From Syngnathus acus (taxonomy: Eukaryota > Chordata > Actinopteri > Syngnathiformes > Syngnathidae), in the NCBI RefSeq assembly GCF_901709675.1, contig NC_051088.1, positions 4,427,664 through 4,491,663 on the forward strand: 64,000 nucleotides of DNA, in the 5' to 3' direction. Made by a program: the position numbers and the translations under genes. This document shows positions 34,301-45,878 of the stretch, piece by piece; positions within the stretch are counted from its first letter, which is position 1, and every line of letters begins with the position of its first letter. The notes beneath the pieces are model-generated. The model was not told the DNA's origin and searched no databases. It saw only the letters and a program-made list of their open reading frames with translations.

Positions 34301-35558
34301 ACAACAAATTACACTTTAAATGTGATAACAACATTGTCACAACTTTATTTTAGAAGAAAAAGCTCATGGCACACCACTGTCATGTTACAACAACATCCTT
34401 AAAAACAAATGGCTTACAGATGATTTGATTAAAAAAAAAAAAAAATGTACATGGCGAGTACTCTCTTTAACTTCCACTAACAAGTCAGACTAAATTTAGC
34501 TCCTTCCAAAGACAAAGCGTATTACTTGAACATACTTTGTGGTTTACTGTACTACCTCGCTACAGGGCATCTTAGAGCAGTTCAGAAAGCGCACAAAAAA
34601 AAATTAAAAAGGTGCATTGAATATTCAGAAGAATTCAATTATCGAAATAATAAATTCCCATCCGTTCACAGTAGAATTAGTCAAGTCAGTCTCAGCTATT
34701 AGTCATAATCACCAACTGCAACAAAACATGGTGTCTTTATCAACACAATATTTTTATTCTAACAATACCGTTTTTAAGTTCTCATTATAGTTTGCAGTTA
34801 GGTACTGAAAGCTGTTTCGACGTGTATAAGTTATTTCTAACATAAGGTGCATTGACTTGTCTTTTTCACTGTTAGCACCAAACTTGTTTGTGGTGGAATT
34901 TTGTTACATTGTCATGCTTAAAAGACAACTAAGTGTTGAATAAGGTTAATTAATGGTTAATTTGCCTTCATATTAGCATAAGCCTAAACTTTAAGACCAA
35001 AATATTTTTGCACAATAAATGTGATGTTGCTTATTGTAATGGAGACAGATTTTTGCTTGCGTAGTATATAATAATAATAATAAAATAATAATAATAATCT
35101 AATAATACAGGGGACTAAAACATTGCATATTAAAATACAATTAACAATATTGAATAGGGTGATGTGAGGGGGGGGGAGCGCAATGCTTTTACAAAATGGG
35201 TCCCTACTAATTACCCACATTGTAATTGGCAGAGCAGCATGAGGAACATACCCAAATCATGTGAATCCAATGAAAAAATTGTCTAAAATGAGGGAGACAC
35301 ATTTTAAAGACTCATTATTGTACTGGCATATGGGTTAGGGTTAGGTCAAATTGCTGGTCACTAATAAGATCTCAAAGTTTCACTTTATTGCTACATCCGA
35401 GCCTCACCTTTCTTCAGTTCTCTGTGCCACACTTTGACAATGAGGCCCGAATGTTTGCGGTGGTGGATGATCCAGAGGGACAAAGTCTGGACGCTCTGCT
35501 GCGAGCTGCTCAGCTCCGACAGTTTCTTCTCCAGGGCTGCCTCGGAAAACGACGACAT
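31380..35558 (-). CDS. rprd1b: Regulation of nuclear pre-mRNA domain-containing protein 1B
   Basis: Seven coding exons: 35558-35408, 34293-34164, 33761-33628, 33369-33245, 32865-32739, 31786-31612, 31531-31380. RPRD1B (CREPT) binds the phosphorylated RNA polymerase II C-terminal domain through its N-terminal CID and dimerises through a C-terminal coiled coil, recruiting RPAP2 phosphatase. The start MSSFSEAALEKKLSEL matches the family exactly. The CID spans exons 1-3 ('KLTFLYLANDVIQNSK'). A Lys/acidic linker ('KKPVKRSYQKIQQEEEEDED') follows. Then come 'LVKALQDLENAASGDA' and the coiled coil ('DEACLLLAEYNGRLAAELED'). The end resembles the human 1B tail (GDLFST-D) more than 1A. Three single-base shifts are seen: one missing base near 31773, one extra near 31507 and one extra in the G run near 31408. 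The introns after exons 5 and 6 appear to use GC donors. Identity is very sure; paralogue choice (1B over 1A) is likely. Confidence 0.94.
32360..32595 (-). mobile_element. SINE-like element, reverse copy
   Basis: About 230 bases that recur in inverted orientation at about 36750-36962. Read on the minus strand it runs from 'gggacccattgcctccctgc' to 'gatcattgggacttt' and ends in repeated 'aatctt' units. The shared phrases are 'tgcttggcactcagcattaa' and 'gggttggaattgggg'. A simple 3' tail and no open frame fit a SINE. It sits in intron 5 of RPRD1B. Confidence 0.65.
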
Positions 35559-36304
35559 GTCCGTGTACTGGTGCGCGTCTCCTTCAGGGCAGACTCACCA
35601 CGACTCCGCTCTAAATTGACGGAGCTTCGAGATAGTGGGGGGAAACCACTCGGATCACGGTCATCAAAACTATAGTTGCACTTCACGCTACTACACGCAA
35701 GATTAAAACAGCAACAAAAAAGAGCGTCCTTTGCTACCTACTCAAGCAAATCACTGTTTTAATGTTTCATTAGCCACTAACCTACGGGGATACTGTGCGG
35801 AAACTACAAACGTGCAGCTTTTGAGTTGGCTCTCGAGATGCAGTTTGCTCAAGTGTTTGTTTACAGGCACAGCTAACACTTAGCCAGCGACAGCTAAGTA
35901 GCCATTCGCATGCTACGTGCGAGCCTACGCTTTAGGCTGGTTCAAATGCCAGAACTTGTGTAATTCAGAAGCGAATACCTGTTCGGCACAACAGCAAGAT
36001 TAATAAATCGGTAACCGTCAAAGTGGAGTGGCTGGTAGATCGTTCCCTTTAGATGAACTAATCAGGAAGAATTATCCAAAAAAAATGGCAGCTCGCGCTT
36101 TCACATCGACATGTGCGTCGCGGGACAGTGACGTCACCAGCAGCCGAACGTCTCTTTTTCGATATTATCTTTTGCATTCATTCATATTTGCATTTGTTTT
36201 ATTCGCTACTTAAAATAACCTAAACTCCATAATTATATTTGATCATACGTTTTATAGTATCAGTGAAGCCAGAAAGTTGTTTTCAAAATTGACATTATTG
36301 CAAA
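35559..36304. promoter_or_regulatory. 5' flank of RPRD1B
   Basis: The 5' UTR and promoter of RPRD1B must lie here. The first 600 bases are moderately GC-rich with CpGs ('gcgcgtct', 'tcgcgggacagtgacgtcac'). A CRE-like 'tgacgtca' occurs at about 36129-36136. No TATA box is placed with confidence. Confidence 0.4.
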
Positions 36305-37095
36305 TACCGTTTTTTCCCATGTATAATGCGCAAAATTTAACTAATTTATTGTCCTAAAATCTGGGGTGCGCATTATACATGGGTACAATTTTTTTTTTTT
36401 TGAAGAAGAAGAAGAAAATCACGGTACAACAATTTTTGAAGAAAATCTTGTCATGGATGGAGTGTGGAAAGGAGCGGGGCGACCAAGTGCAGCTTGGACC
36501 AGGGTTTATTGGAGGAACTCAAAACACAGACTTGGTAAACTAATTGTGATAAATAACTGGAACATCACTCAAATATTGGTGATCCCGTTGAGAGTCTCAC
36601 ATATTTTTTCGCTATCGAGTTTGCTACTGCATGCACAGTGATACTGACCGGCAGAATAACATCCGGTTGTTCCCAAAGATGATATTTTTTCTGAAATAAT
36701 TTTACGTTTACGGACTTAAGTAACCCGGCCGGGTCATACCAAAGACTATAAAAATGGGACCCATTGCCTCCCTGCTTGGCACTCAGCATTAAGGGTTGGA
36801 ATTGGGGGGGTTAGATCACCAAATGATTCCCGAGCGCGGCGCCGCTGCTGCTCACTGCTCCCCTCTCCCCCAAGGAATGGATCAAAATCACACGGGGATG
36901 GGTCAAATGCAGAGGACAAATTCACCACACCCAGATGCGTGTGTGACGATCATTGGGACTTAAAAAAAAAAAAAAAAAAAAGTCAAAATTTGGGTGAGTA
37001 TTATACATGGTTACAGGCTTTTTTCCAGCATCAACATGCCATTTTTAGGGTGCGTATTACACATGGGGGCGCATTATACATGGAAAAAAACGGTA
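36305..37095. mobile_element. Inverted-repeat DNA element carrying a nested SINE
   Basis: The left end 'taccgttttttcccatgtat' (36305) and the right end, which reads as its near-perfect reverse complement (37070-37095), form terminal repeats of about 27 bases. The outermost TA may be the target duplication. Subterminal copies of 'gcattatacatgg' occur at about 36371 and 37071, with variants near 37000 and 37055. A SINE-like copy (36750-36962) is inserted inside. No transposase is visible, so this is a non-autonomous element. Confidence 0.7.
36750..36980 (+). mobile_element. SINE-like element, forward copy, nested
   Basis: Same family as the copy at 32360-32595 but in the opposite orientation. 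It starts at 'gggacccattgcctccctgc' and ends 'gatcattgggactt' with a 20-base A tail. It lies inside the inverted-repeat element 36305-37095, so it is the younger insertion. Confidence 0.7.
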
Positions 37096-37605
37096 GTTTC
37101 CATAAAGTGCTGTCATTATAAACATTTGCGTGTTCATTGCATCCTTGACGCTGTGGTTGACAAAATACACATTATTGCTGCTGAAACATAATAATCGTGG
37201 CTTGGATGGAGATGAGAGTCAAATTTTGTCAATCGAACAGGCATATCTGAAAAAAAATAAGCTTCAAATATCAACCACAATGCAAATTACAAATGTGCAA
37301 ACAGTCATTTTCATTATATATACTGTACATGATTTAAAACACCGATTCGAAGCTCACACTCATGTAGACTAAATGCCGGGATTTATTTATCAAGCATTAG
37401 ACAGAAGAAGAAAAAACTATAAATGTGAAATTTTCAAAAACAATGATTTAAGTGGCCTTTCCTGGTTAAGGCATTTATGCAACATGGTAAGTATGGCTCA
37501 ACCAAGCAAATTAGACATGCAAATGCGTCACCCGAGAGCAATGCAAAGGTCATCCCGCAGCCTTAAATGCACACCTGAAAAACCTCCTTTCATACACTGA
37601 CTTTC

Positions 37606-40600
37606 ATGAGCAGAGTGGCACTTCGATATCAGCCTTGTTTGAGTTTTGCGTGTATTGACATGTGTGTGACACTTCCATATTTTTTCTTATGTTCCCTGAT
37701 GCTGCGAATGGCTGATGCAGAACTAGACTACGTCTCTCAGGGAGGAGGACTATATCTTCAGGGGAGACTTTTCCATTGCTGGACTCTTTCCTCTCCATGA
37801 CACAAATGGCCCAAGTGCTGGTTTGCCCGCTCTGCGTCCATGTAATGAGTGAGTTTACTGCAACAACAACATTGTCTGTTCAGATGTGTTTTACAACTAG
37901 TAGAACTATCGGGTATTTGTACTGTAGTACTTCAATTTCTTTTCAATTAAAAAGAGAAAAGACAAATGAGGGAACTTGCTGTTAAGGAACATACATGACA
38001 GTGAGTGTGTATTCTGTACTGAAAGTGTGTTTGGCATAACAATGCAGCATTTGTTTTTGTTTGTTTCAACAATATGTATGTAATGCACTTTTTTATCTTT
38101 TGTTGCACTACATGTGACCAAATAAAGCAACATATTGTAAATAATGCATATTTGATCAAATGTTTTTTAAATTTAGTCATCAATTAGGTCATAAATTAGA
38201 TGAAATAACCAATAAATTGAGGAGGAGCCATTAGGGAGCCGAGCCTCAAGAACTATGTCTTGCAAAAGTTATTATTTCTATCACTAATATTTATTCAATT
38301 TAAAAAAAACACTTTAAAAATTCAGTATATTCCGTGACTAAGGAATAATTGACAATTGAAACACAAATAAGTGTACACACAGTTGCGTGCACGCACACAC
38401 ACGCACGCACACATACACACACATACACACACGCGCTCACACACAAGGACGCACACAAAGTTTTTAATTTTTATTCTAGTTTATTTGATTTTAATTCATA
38501 GAGGCCGCCACAACAAGCATGGCTACCACATGATGCAAGCCATGCGATTTGCAATAGAAGAAATCAACAACAAGACGGGCAAACATCTCTTGCCAGGAAT
38601 CTCACTGGGCTACCAGGTGTACGACATTTGCTCTGTTTCGGCCAGTGTGCTGGCCACCCTGGACATACTGGCCGATCAGCACCGTGGCCCTGCTGCCAGC
38701 ACGGAACCAACCTTTGCCAACATGACTGTGGCCGTCATCGGGCCCGACAGTAGCAGCAAAACCTTTACTCCTGCCGCTCTACTGGGAGCCTACCTCATAC
38801 CACAAGTAAGTTATGTCATAACTGATTCCAATGGATGAAAATGTTATTAATCCAGTTCCCCCTTACAGCAGCAGACCAGAATGAAGAAAGCAAGAACTTT
38901 TAACATCAACAATGTCTTTAATTTTGCACAGGATGTCTTAAAGAGCTACCAAAGATTACATTGTTCGATACATGTATTATATTGACTGCAGATTTCCTAT
39001 GAAGCGACCAACAAAAAGTTGAGCAACAAGGTCCTCTACCCATCGTTTTTCCGCACAATTCCCAGCGACAAGAATCAGGTGGAGGCAATAATCCAGCTGT
39101 TAGTTCGTTTTAACTGGACCTGGATCGCTTTGTTGGGCAGCGACAACGATTACGGCCTGGACGGCATGCAGAGCCTGTCCCAGCTGGCCCCGGCCCACGG
39201 CATCTGCGTGGCCTACCAGGGCATCATCCCAACCTACAGCAGTGAGACAGCCCACTTGATGAAGAGCATGGTGAAGGGCATACTGAGAGCAAAGGTCAAC
39301 ACCATTGTGCTCTTCTCCAGTAAATCCAAACTCAGCGGCTTCTTCCCTTTTGTTATCGAGGCCAACGTGACAGGTAAGGTGTGGATTGGCACGGAGGACT
39401 GGTCAGCGGCCACGCGAGTTTCCGGGATCGCCGGGATCCACAACGTGGAACTGTGCTCGGTGTGGTCATCAGGACGCGGCCATAACTGGCTTTAACGCCT
39501 TGAGAGGAGCGTCATGGACGCGTCGCTGCATTACGGCGACCTTCAGATGGGTTCAGGCGTCGCCATCGGTGTTTGTCTGCAGAGCGCCGACATGTTCAGC
39601 CTGGCCAGGAATAACTTCACTTTGGAGAAGTATGACATCACCTCCTCCTTCAATGTATACAAGGCAGTGTATGCTGTTGCCCATGCTCTTCACCGAGCTC
39701 TTCAATGCGACTCTGGATTGTGCCGAAAAAGGAGGATGCATCCTTGGCAGGTCAGTTCTGTTGGTTTTGCTCAACATGAAGGGCCGTGTCAGGAACCATT
39801 CACTCATTTAGCCTAGTATTGCAATTCTTACAAAGTAGACTACATAGTTGAGTCAAATAAAATCATTAAAATGTGTGAACGCAGCCACGGCCTTCGTTTC
39901 ACTAGGTCCCACTATTTGCTCTTAGCTCCTGCCCATGCTCAAAGACACGAGATTCTCTCTGGAAAACACCTCAGTGTACTTTGATGCAAACGGAGACCCT
40001 CCCACCGGATATGATATAGTGACGTGGATTTGGAGAGGGACGGAGTGGTCCCTCCGGGTGGTGGGCTCCTTCAAACCAGATCCCGTCCAGCTAACACTTG
40101 ATGAAGCAGCCATCGAGTGGCACAGCACTGGGGCGACATCCATATCAGTAAGATTTACCCTAATATCTTTTTGTCACTGGGAGAATTGGGTAGGCGAAAA
40201 ATATGCTTTTAGAGTTTTTTCATTTTCAAATGGGTCACTCTGATCCGTAGAATAACTGGAGAGGTAAGACCGTCTTTCTGCCTCCTGTTTCTTGTCTCCA
40301 GGTGCCCTCGTCCATCTGCTCTCCGCCTTGTCCGAAAGGCCACAGGAAGGTGATGAGAGGTCAACACGCCTGTTGCTTTGACTGCCAGGCCTGTCCATTT
40401 GGCACCTTCCTCAACATAAGTGGTACACATTTCTACATCCATTTTTAGTACTTTATCCAGTCCAGTGTTGCACGACAACAATCCAGTCATAAAATAATAA
40501 CCTTTTCCCCACTGTTTTCATTATTATTATTATTATTGTTATTATTATTATTATTATTGTTTTATTTGGAATAGTTATCTAACAGGACAAAAAGGTGTAC

Positions 40601-41778
40601 AAGCCAAGACTTACCAGTACTGCTATTTTTTGCTTGACCACCAGGTTGCGCTAAAGACTAATAAAATGACAACAATTTCTAAACTTTGTGCTTAATGGAC
40701 ATAAATTGGAAAACCAACAGATGGAACAGATGTGGTACTTAGATGAGGAAAAAAATATTCAAAATCATGAGAGGCGGACTCCAGATTTATAATGTGAGGC
40801 GGGAGAGTGTTTCAAATAAATCCTCCCTGATGTTAAAGTTGCTGTTCCCAGAATGCATTATTTGCCAGCCGTGTTCAAGCGACCAGTGGGCCCCCTGCTA
40901 GCAGCGAGCAATGTCTGATCGGAGGGTTCTGCTTCTGGCCTGGGACGCCCCCCTGGCCGTAGCACTGCTCTTCTTCCTGGTCTGCTGCCTCCTTCTGACC
41001 TCCAGCTCGGCAGCCATCCTCCTGCTGCACCTCCACACTCCCGTGGCCAAGTCAGCCGGGGGGGCGCACTTGTCTGGTGATGCTGGCCGCCCTGACCGCC
41101 GCCGCCTTGAGCTCTCTGTGCCATTTTGGTCCCCCGTCCCGCATGTCCTGCATCCTCAAGCAGCCGCTTTTCACGTTCAGCTTCAGCATGTGTCTTGCCT
41201 GCATCACCGTGCGCTCCCTGCAGGTGGTCTGCATTTTCAAGCTCGCCTCCAAGCTTCCACCGGCCTATGACAAGTGGGCCAAAAAACAAGGGCCTGAGGT
41301 GACCATTGTCATCGTCTCGGCCATTGCTCTGTTCATATCTGTGACCCGCGTGGCTTTTGACCCACCGGAACCGTCACAGGATGTGGACTTCTACAAGGAC
41401 AGGATTGTCCTGGAGTGCAGCAATACCGTGTCGTTCGGCGCAGGCGTAGAGCTGGGGTACATGTCACTCCTCAGCGTAGTCTGCTTCTCCTTCAGCTACA
41501 TGGGCAAAGACCTGCCGGCCAACTACAACGAGGCCAAGTGCGTCACCTTCAGCCTCATGGTCTACCTCGTCTCCTGGATCAGCTTCTTCACCGTCTACCT
41601 TGTCCTCAGAGGGCCCTTCACCATGGCCGCGCACGTCTTTGCCATTCTCTTCAGTGTTCTGGCCGTTCTTTGGGGCTACTTCCTGCCCAAGCTCTACATC
41701 ATCGTACTGAGGCCGCAAATGAACACCACTGCTCATTTCCAGAACTGCATTCAGATGTACACCATGAGCAAGCAGTAA
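37606..41778 (+). CDS. tas1r1: Taste receptor type 1 (T1R1-like, class C GPCR)
   Basis: Six exons: 37606-37848, 38502-38805, 38992-39750, 39926-40147, 40302-40422, 40852-41778. T1R receptors work as plasma-membrane heterodimers in taste cells; T1R1 with T1R3 senses amino acids. Exon 1 gives a signal peptide (an alternative start at 37660 gives MCVTLPYFFLCSLM) and, after a one-base shift, the class C phrase 'GDFSIAGLFPLHDTNG'. Exons 2-4 code the Venus flytrap ('HGYHMMQAMRFAIEEINN', 'YPSFFRTIPSDKNQVEA', 'VYKAVYAVAHALH'). Exon 5 is the Cys-rich linker and exon 6 the seven-helix domain ('GKDLPANYNEAKCVTFSL'). The match is best to T1R1 over T1R2 or T1R3 in exons 2-3 and in the last intracellular part. 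Small indels break the frame near 37738, 39447, 39477, 39502, 40908, 40922 and in the G run at about 41056. These are probable sequence errors, but taste receptor pseudogenes do occur. Family is very sure, subtype likely. Confidence 0.88.
40518..40562. repeat. (ATT)n-rich microsatellite in a T1R intron
   Basis: A run of 'attatt' units with a few G substitutions, between T1R exons 5 and 6. Confidence 0.85.
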
Positions 41779-44143
41779 CTGGTAAACAGAATTTGAATAA
41801 TAACATTGTTTTTCTCAGTACGAACTCTACTCCAGTTAATACAAGAGCATCGTATATATTTGACAGTAAAAATGCCTTTTTAATTTTTACCTTTATTGTG
41901 TGCACAATTTAGAGTCTTCAATGCACCTGAGGCCCGCAGCAAAGCGAGCCACGCGGCTGAACGAGACGAAAGTCGACCATCGTACAATCGGCGACTCATC
42001 CGTCGTACTCACTGCAACCAAAAACCTCTGACCCCTCATGTGGAACAAAACATGTAAACAGATAATATAACAATAAGCACAGAAATACATTCTTTATCCT
42101 CTGCAAAAGATCACAACTATTACACCAGAAAGAGCAGCACAATGTACAAATTGAATACTGTGACAAAAACTGTTTAATTTCTTTTGAATCAAACTTGTAT
42201 GTCAAGATATCACTGTATTATCAACATCTTAAATAAGTGTATACCACTCCATAATTATTTTTTTAGAATGATTCTTTCTTAGCAGAGTCAATCAAAACAA
42301 TCCAATTTCTATTTTCAGTGGTAGAGGATGCAAAACCACAGCAACATCTTTTGGAAGAGATCATTTAACACTTTGAATAAAGGCACAATTGGCCTGTCTT
42401 CTTTCTCGCTCTCGCTCTGTCTGTCCCACGCACACATACACATTCACAGTGCAGTTAGCCTCTGTTTGTGAGGGGAGATGAAAAGGTCTTTTGTGGCTGG
42501 GAGGTCAGCCCCATTGATGAGTAGACGTGTGAGTAGAGTCCGAGCAGGGCTTTCCCACAGTCTGCGTCGCACTCACGACTTCATGTGCTCGGTCAACAGG
42601 CAAAGTGTGCCACTGATCAACAGGCGCCACTTTTATTGGGGGCCAATCTAGTGCACTTTGACAACTGAAGCTTGACTTTTCCAGCTTTTTTTTTGTGGAG
42701 CAATTTGAATAGGAGCATGAAACATTAGCATTTGAAACTGGCCATTTAAAACAATTATGAGGCAATCTTCAGAATTTTCCAATGTGCCATTCATCCAATC
42801 ATTTATTTTCTACAGCACTTGTCCTTCTTGGGGTCAGAAGCAGGGTACGCGGTGGGGCTGGATACCAACCAATCACGGTGCTTCGTTCATATCACTTCAA
42901 TTATCCAGGCAGTACCTTTCCCTAGAGGCCTTTTACGTGCATCCAAGTCAGTCATTAATTGCTCCCAGACTCGCACTGGGATCTTCTGACTGGGAATGGG
43001 ATAGGAGATAAGAGCAGTGATCTGATAAGAGGATGACAGCCCATCATTCTCCCTCTAATTGAGATCCGTTATCTCGTCTGGTCAGCTCTGTGTTTATCCA
43101 CCCCACCTTGGAATTATTGATGTGTCTGCCACTCTAGGGAATCACCTTTGTGCAGTCACACGGGCACGATCGGATGATAAAGTCCACACTAAGCGCATCC
43201 AGAAGAAACACAAAGATGGTCCATTGATACAGTATATTTTAGTCTCACTCCAAAATGGATTTAAATAATTTTCCCTTCAACAATCTACACACAACACCCC
43301 ATCATGACAACATAAGTGTTTTATTCACCTGACTATATTTGTCAGGTCAGCCATATTTGATTTTTCGAATTAACATTTGTTGATGAGGTCAATAAAATAT
43401 TTTAAAAGAAAAATTGTGTGTGTAAAATATGTGTTATTTTTTGTAATAATTGGCAGCGTGTGATACTTCAAAGTTCAGCTTTGATCCAATACCAACTGGC
43501 CCAGAATCACAGATACTGACACTTTTAATAACTAAGTTTAAGTCATCATAATAATGCTAAAGCTGAACTACCATTGATCAATATCGGTACCTGTAGCAAA
43601 ATTATTGATATATGGATCAATCAGCCCACCACTAGCAAATATAATAATACTTCAGTCTTATTTTTGATTGTGTTATAAAAAGGTATACTGAATGCTTAGT
43701 AGAGTTTTTTTAAAGATTTTTTTTTTAATCAACGGTCCAATCTTATGCCTGGAGTTTTTGCCTGGAGTGACACACCTCCCCCACACGGAGTGAAAGAAGC
43801 CGGCTGGAGACGCAGCATCGTTGAAAAATGAGAGTAAAATGTCGGCAAACTCAGACCAATAGAGCAACATCATTGTTTTAATGATTGTTTCATTTTTATT
43901 GTTAATTGTCATACAAAATGAATTTTAAATGCATAAATGTCATTGCAAAAAGAGTAACACGTTCACACACACACACAGCCACAGACGTCACATCACTCAT
44001 CATGACACAATTTGGCATCCAACGATAAGAGAGAAATATTCTCAACACGGGCTGTCAGTACGACGCAATATGGCAGAGATACACTGTTACAATCGGGCAA
44101 GATATCAAACTCCACTGGAGTAAACGAGTCAACAAAACCATCA
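41779..44143. other. Intergenic region between T1R and the first her gene
   Basis: No coding exon recognised. The T1R 3' UTR may end at the AATAAA at 42376-42381. A diverged copy of the CATCC-headed fish repeat lies at about 42778-42890 ('catccaatcatttattttct', 'acagcacttgtcc'). The rest is AT-rich. The her gene 3' UTR lies at the right edge (44144-44289 and probably to about 43.9 kb, where a minus-strand AATAAA occurs). Confidence 0.45.
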
Positions 44144-44289
44144 TCACGCAAAACCAGAGAAAAAGAGGTTGAATGGTGAATCACAGTCAAAGTCAAAGTT
44201 TTCAAGATAAGTGAGGGCTGTGGCTTTTTTGTCTCCATCAATATGATGAGACGTTGAGGAAAAAGCAGGGCTGGAGATGTCCAGGTCTT

Positions 44290-45232
44290 CTACCAGGGCC
44301 TCCACACAGCGCTGCCATGGCTCTCCTGCAGCCTGGTGCCCCTGCTGGGCGAGCACACTGGAGAAGAGCCGCGGTCCCTCTGGACCATCACCGTGCTGCC
44401 GGGGCCCGCCGAGAGGAAGTGCAACGAGTCCCTCCAGCAGTGAGAGTAACCCCGGCTGTAGTCGCCGCTGCCGACCGTGCTGGCAGCGGGCTGCAGCTGC
44501 TGCCTGAGGAAGCTGACGGTCATCTCCAGGATGTCGGCCTTCTCCAGCTTGGAGTTGGGCTCTTGCTTGTGGAATTCTTTCTCCAGGATTAGCTTGAGCT
44601 GCTCGATGCAGCTGTTGATGCGATCTCGACGCATTTTCTCCACGACGGGTTTTCTCAACTGAAGAGGGGAAGAGAGGAGATGCAGAGGTCAGCTTGGCCA
44701 CTAAAGCAAATTAAAGTACGACTGTGTGTCTATTTCATGCGTCTTGCAAAATTGAACATTTTCTTCACAGATATCACAAGCATATTTGACTACGTTTTCA
44801 TATTCAATCTGTGATTAACAATGAGGGAATTTTACATTTACAAAATTGTCACATCGTCAACGGCATTCTGAGGAAAACCATAGATGACACTGACACCTCT
44901 GATAGAAATGTATCAGAGAATGTCACCATAGAAATACACAAACAGCAAACTCACAGATTCCTAGATTTGAAATGAGAAGTCAAGGTGGTTCCTCAATTGA
45001 TTTCAAAATTCTTTTGTTAACAAATGCGTGCAAAATCACCACAATATTAAAAATGAAGACAATTCATTTTTCCTCAGATTTGAACAAGAACCATGATTTG
45101 CTGCAGCAAGCCACATAAAATAATGTGACTTGAGCCTGACACCTATACTCAATCATGACTTACTTTGATGTTGTCCCTGTCTGAGATCCCAGCGTGTTGT
45201 ATGAAGGAAAAGTTGGAGGAGCAAGGTGCCAT
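44290..45232 (-). CDS. Hes5-type bHLH-WRPW repressor (her15/her12-like)
   Basis: Two exons, 45232-45164 and 44658-44290, give a protein of 145 residues. Hairy/E(spl) factors are nuclear repressors switched on by Notch; they bind N- or E-box DNA and recruit Groucho/TLE through a C-terminal WRPW. The start gives MAPCSSNFSFIQHAG. The basic region 'KLRKPVVEKMRRDRINSC' has the family Pro (basic-region proline), and helix-loop-helix continues to 'LEKADILEMTVSFLRQQL'. An Orange-like segment ('YSRGYSHCWRDSLHFLS') and the terminal WRPW follow. The basic region and 'LEKEFHKQEPNSKLEKADIL' are of the Hes5 class and most like zebrafish her15 or her12. The intron falls just before the basic region. A TATA box and Su(H)-type site lie upstream. 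The frame is intact. Confidence 0.92.
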
Positions 45233-45310
45233 GTCTTATGCAAGTGTAGAAGAGAAGCTTCTTCTCTGACAGTTTCGTTCGCTCTGGTGTTTGTGCATGG
45301 GTTGGTCCTC

Positions 45311-45318
45311 CTTTTATA
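45311..45318 (-). promoter_or_regulatory. TATA box of the her15/her12-like gene
   Basis: TATAAAAG on the minus strand, 79 bases upstream of the start codon. This leaves room for a 5' UTR of about 50 bases, typical of her genes. Confidence 0.75.
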
Positions 45319-45365
45319 GGTTGACATTAGCATAACAAAGGCATGTGGCTCAAGCCGGGCTAGGG

Positions 45366-45389
45366 TTCCCACACTCTGACCAGTGGGAC
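45366..45389. promoter_or_regulatory. Su(H)/RBPJ-type site upstream of the her15/her12-like gene
   Basis: TTCCCACA at 45366-45373 is the reverse complement of TGTGGGAA, a full match to the YGTGDGAA consensus for the Notch effector Su(H)/RBPJ. A weaker site, AGTGGGAC, lies at 45382-45389 in the opposite orientation. The pair is tail-to-tail with 8 bases between, not the classic head-to-head paired site. It sits about 50 bases upstream of the TATA box. Confidence 0.6.
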
Positions 45390-45756
45390 TCTCAATACAA
45401 CAATAGAAGAGGCATCAATAACCCAGAGGTCATGTATCTGTGGCGGGCATGTTTCCCAAGATAAGCCACGAGTGATAAAGCAGAGCACAGTAACTCATCA
45501 TTGCACATTTATCGTGAAAATACATTATTGGACAGTTCCAAATTAGATGGAAGAACTTGGGGCTGCGGCTTCAAAGAGGGCTCTGTTGCAATTCCAAGAC
45601 CAAATGCCGCTGCAGTAAAACAATATGAAGTGCAAGTGTGGCAAACATACGCGAACAGTGGACACACGGACAACAGCTGGCATACTCTGTTTTAAAATAA
45701 AGGGATGAGGTAGTCATGAAAAATGAGGGCACACAGATCTATAGATAGACAGACGG

Positions 45757-45878
45757 ACACAGGTAGGTCGGTAGGTAGGTAGGTAGGTAGGTAGGTAGGT
45801 AGGTAGGTAGGTAGGTAGGTAGGTAGGTAGGTAGGAAGGTAGGTAGGAAGGTAGGAAGGTAGGTAGGAAGGAAGGTGG
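45757..45878. repeat. (GGTA)n microsatellite
   Basis: About 120 bases of 'ggta' units turning into 'ggaa' units at the right end. Long Tyr-Leu-Pro-Thr open frames on the minus strand come from this array and are not genes. Confidence 0.95.

Noticed and set aside
37606-41778. Calling the receptor T1R3 or T1R2
   Set aside because: Exon 2-3 phrases and the 'NYNEAKCVTFSL' block fit T1R1 better. T1R2 linkage to UBR4 in mammals is noted but sequence resemblance was given more weight.
44254-44592. Plus-strand frames over the her15/her12-like exon, and similarly 48568-48936
   Set aside because: They are shadows of the minus-strand bHLH-WRPW genes.
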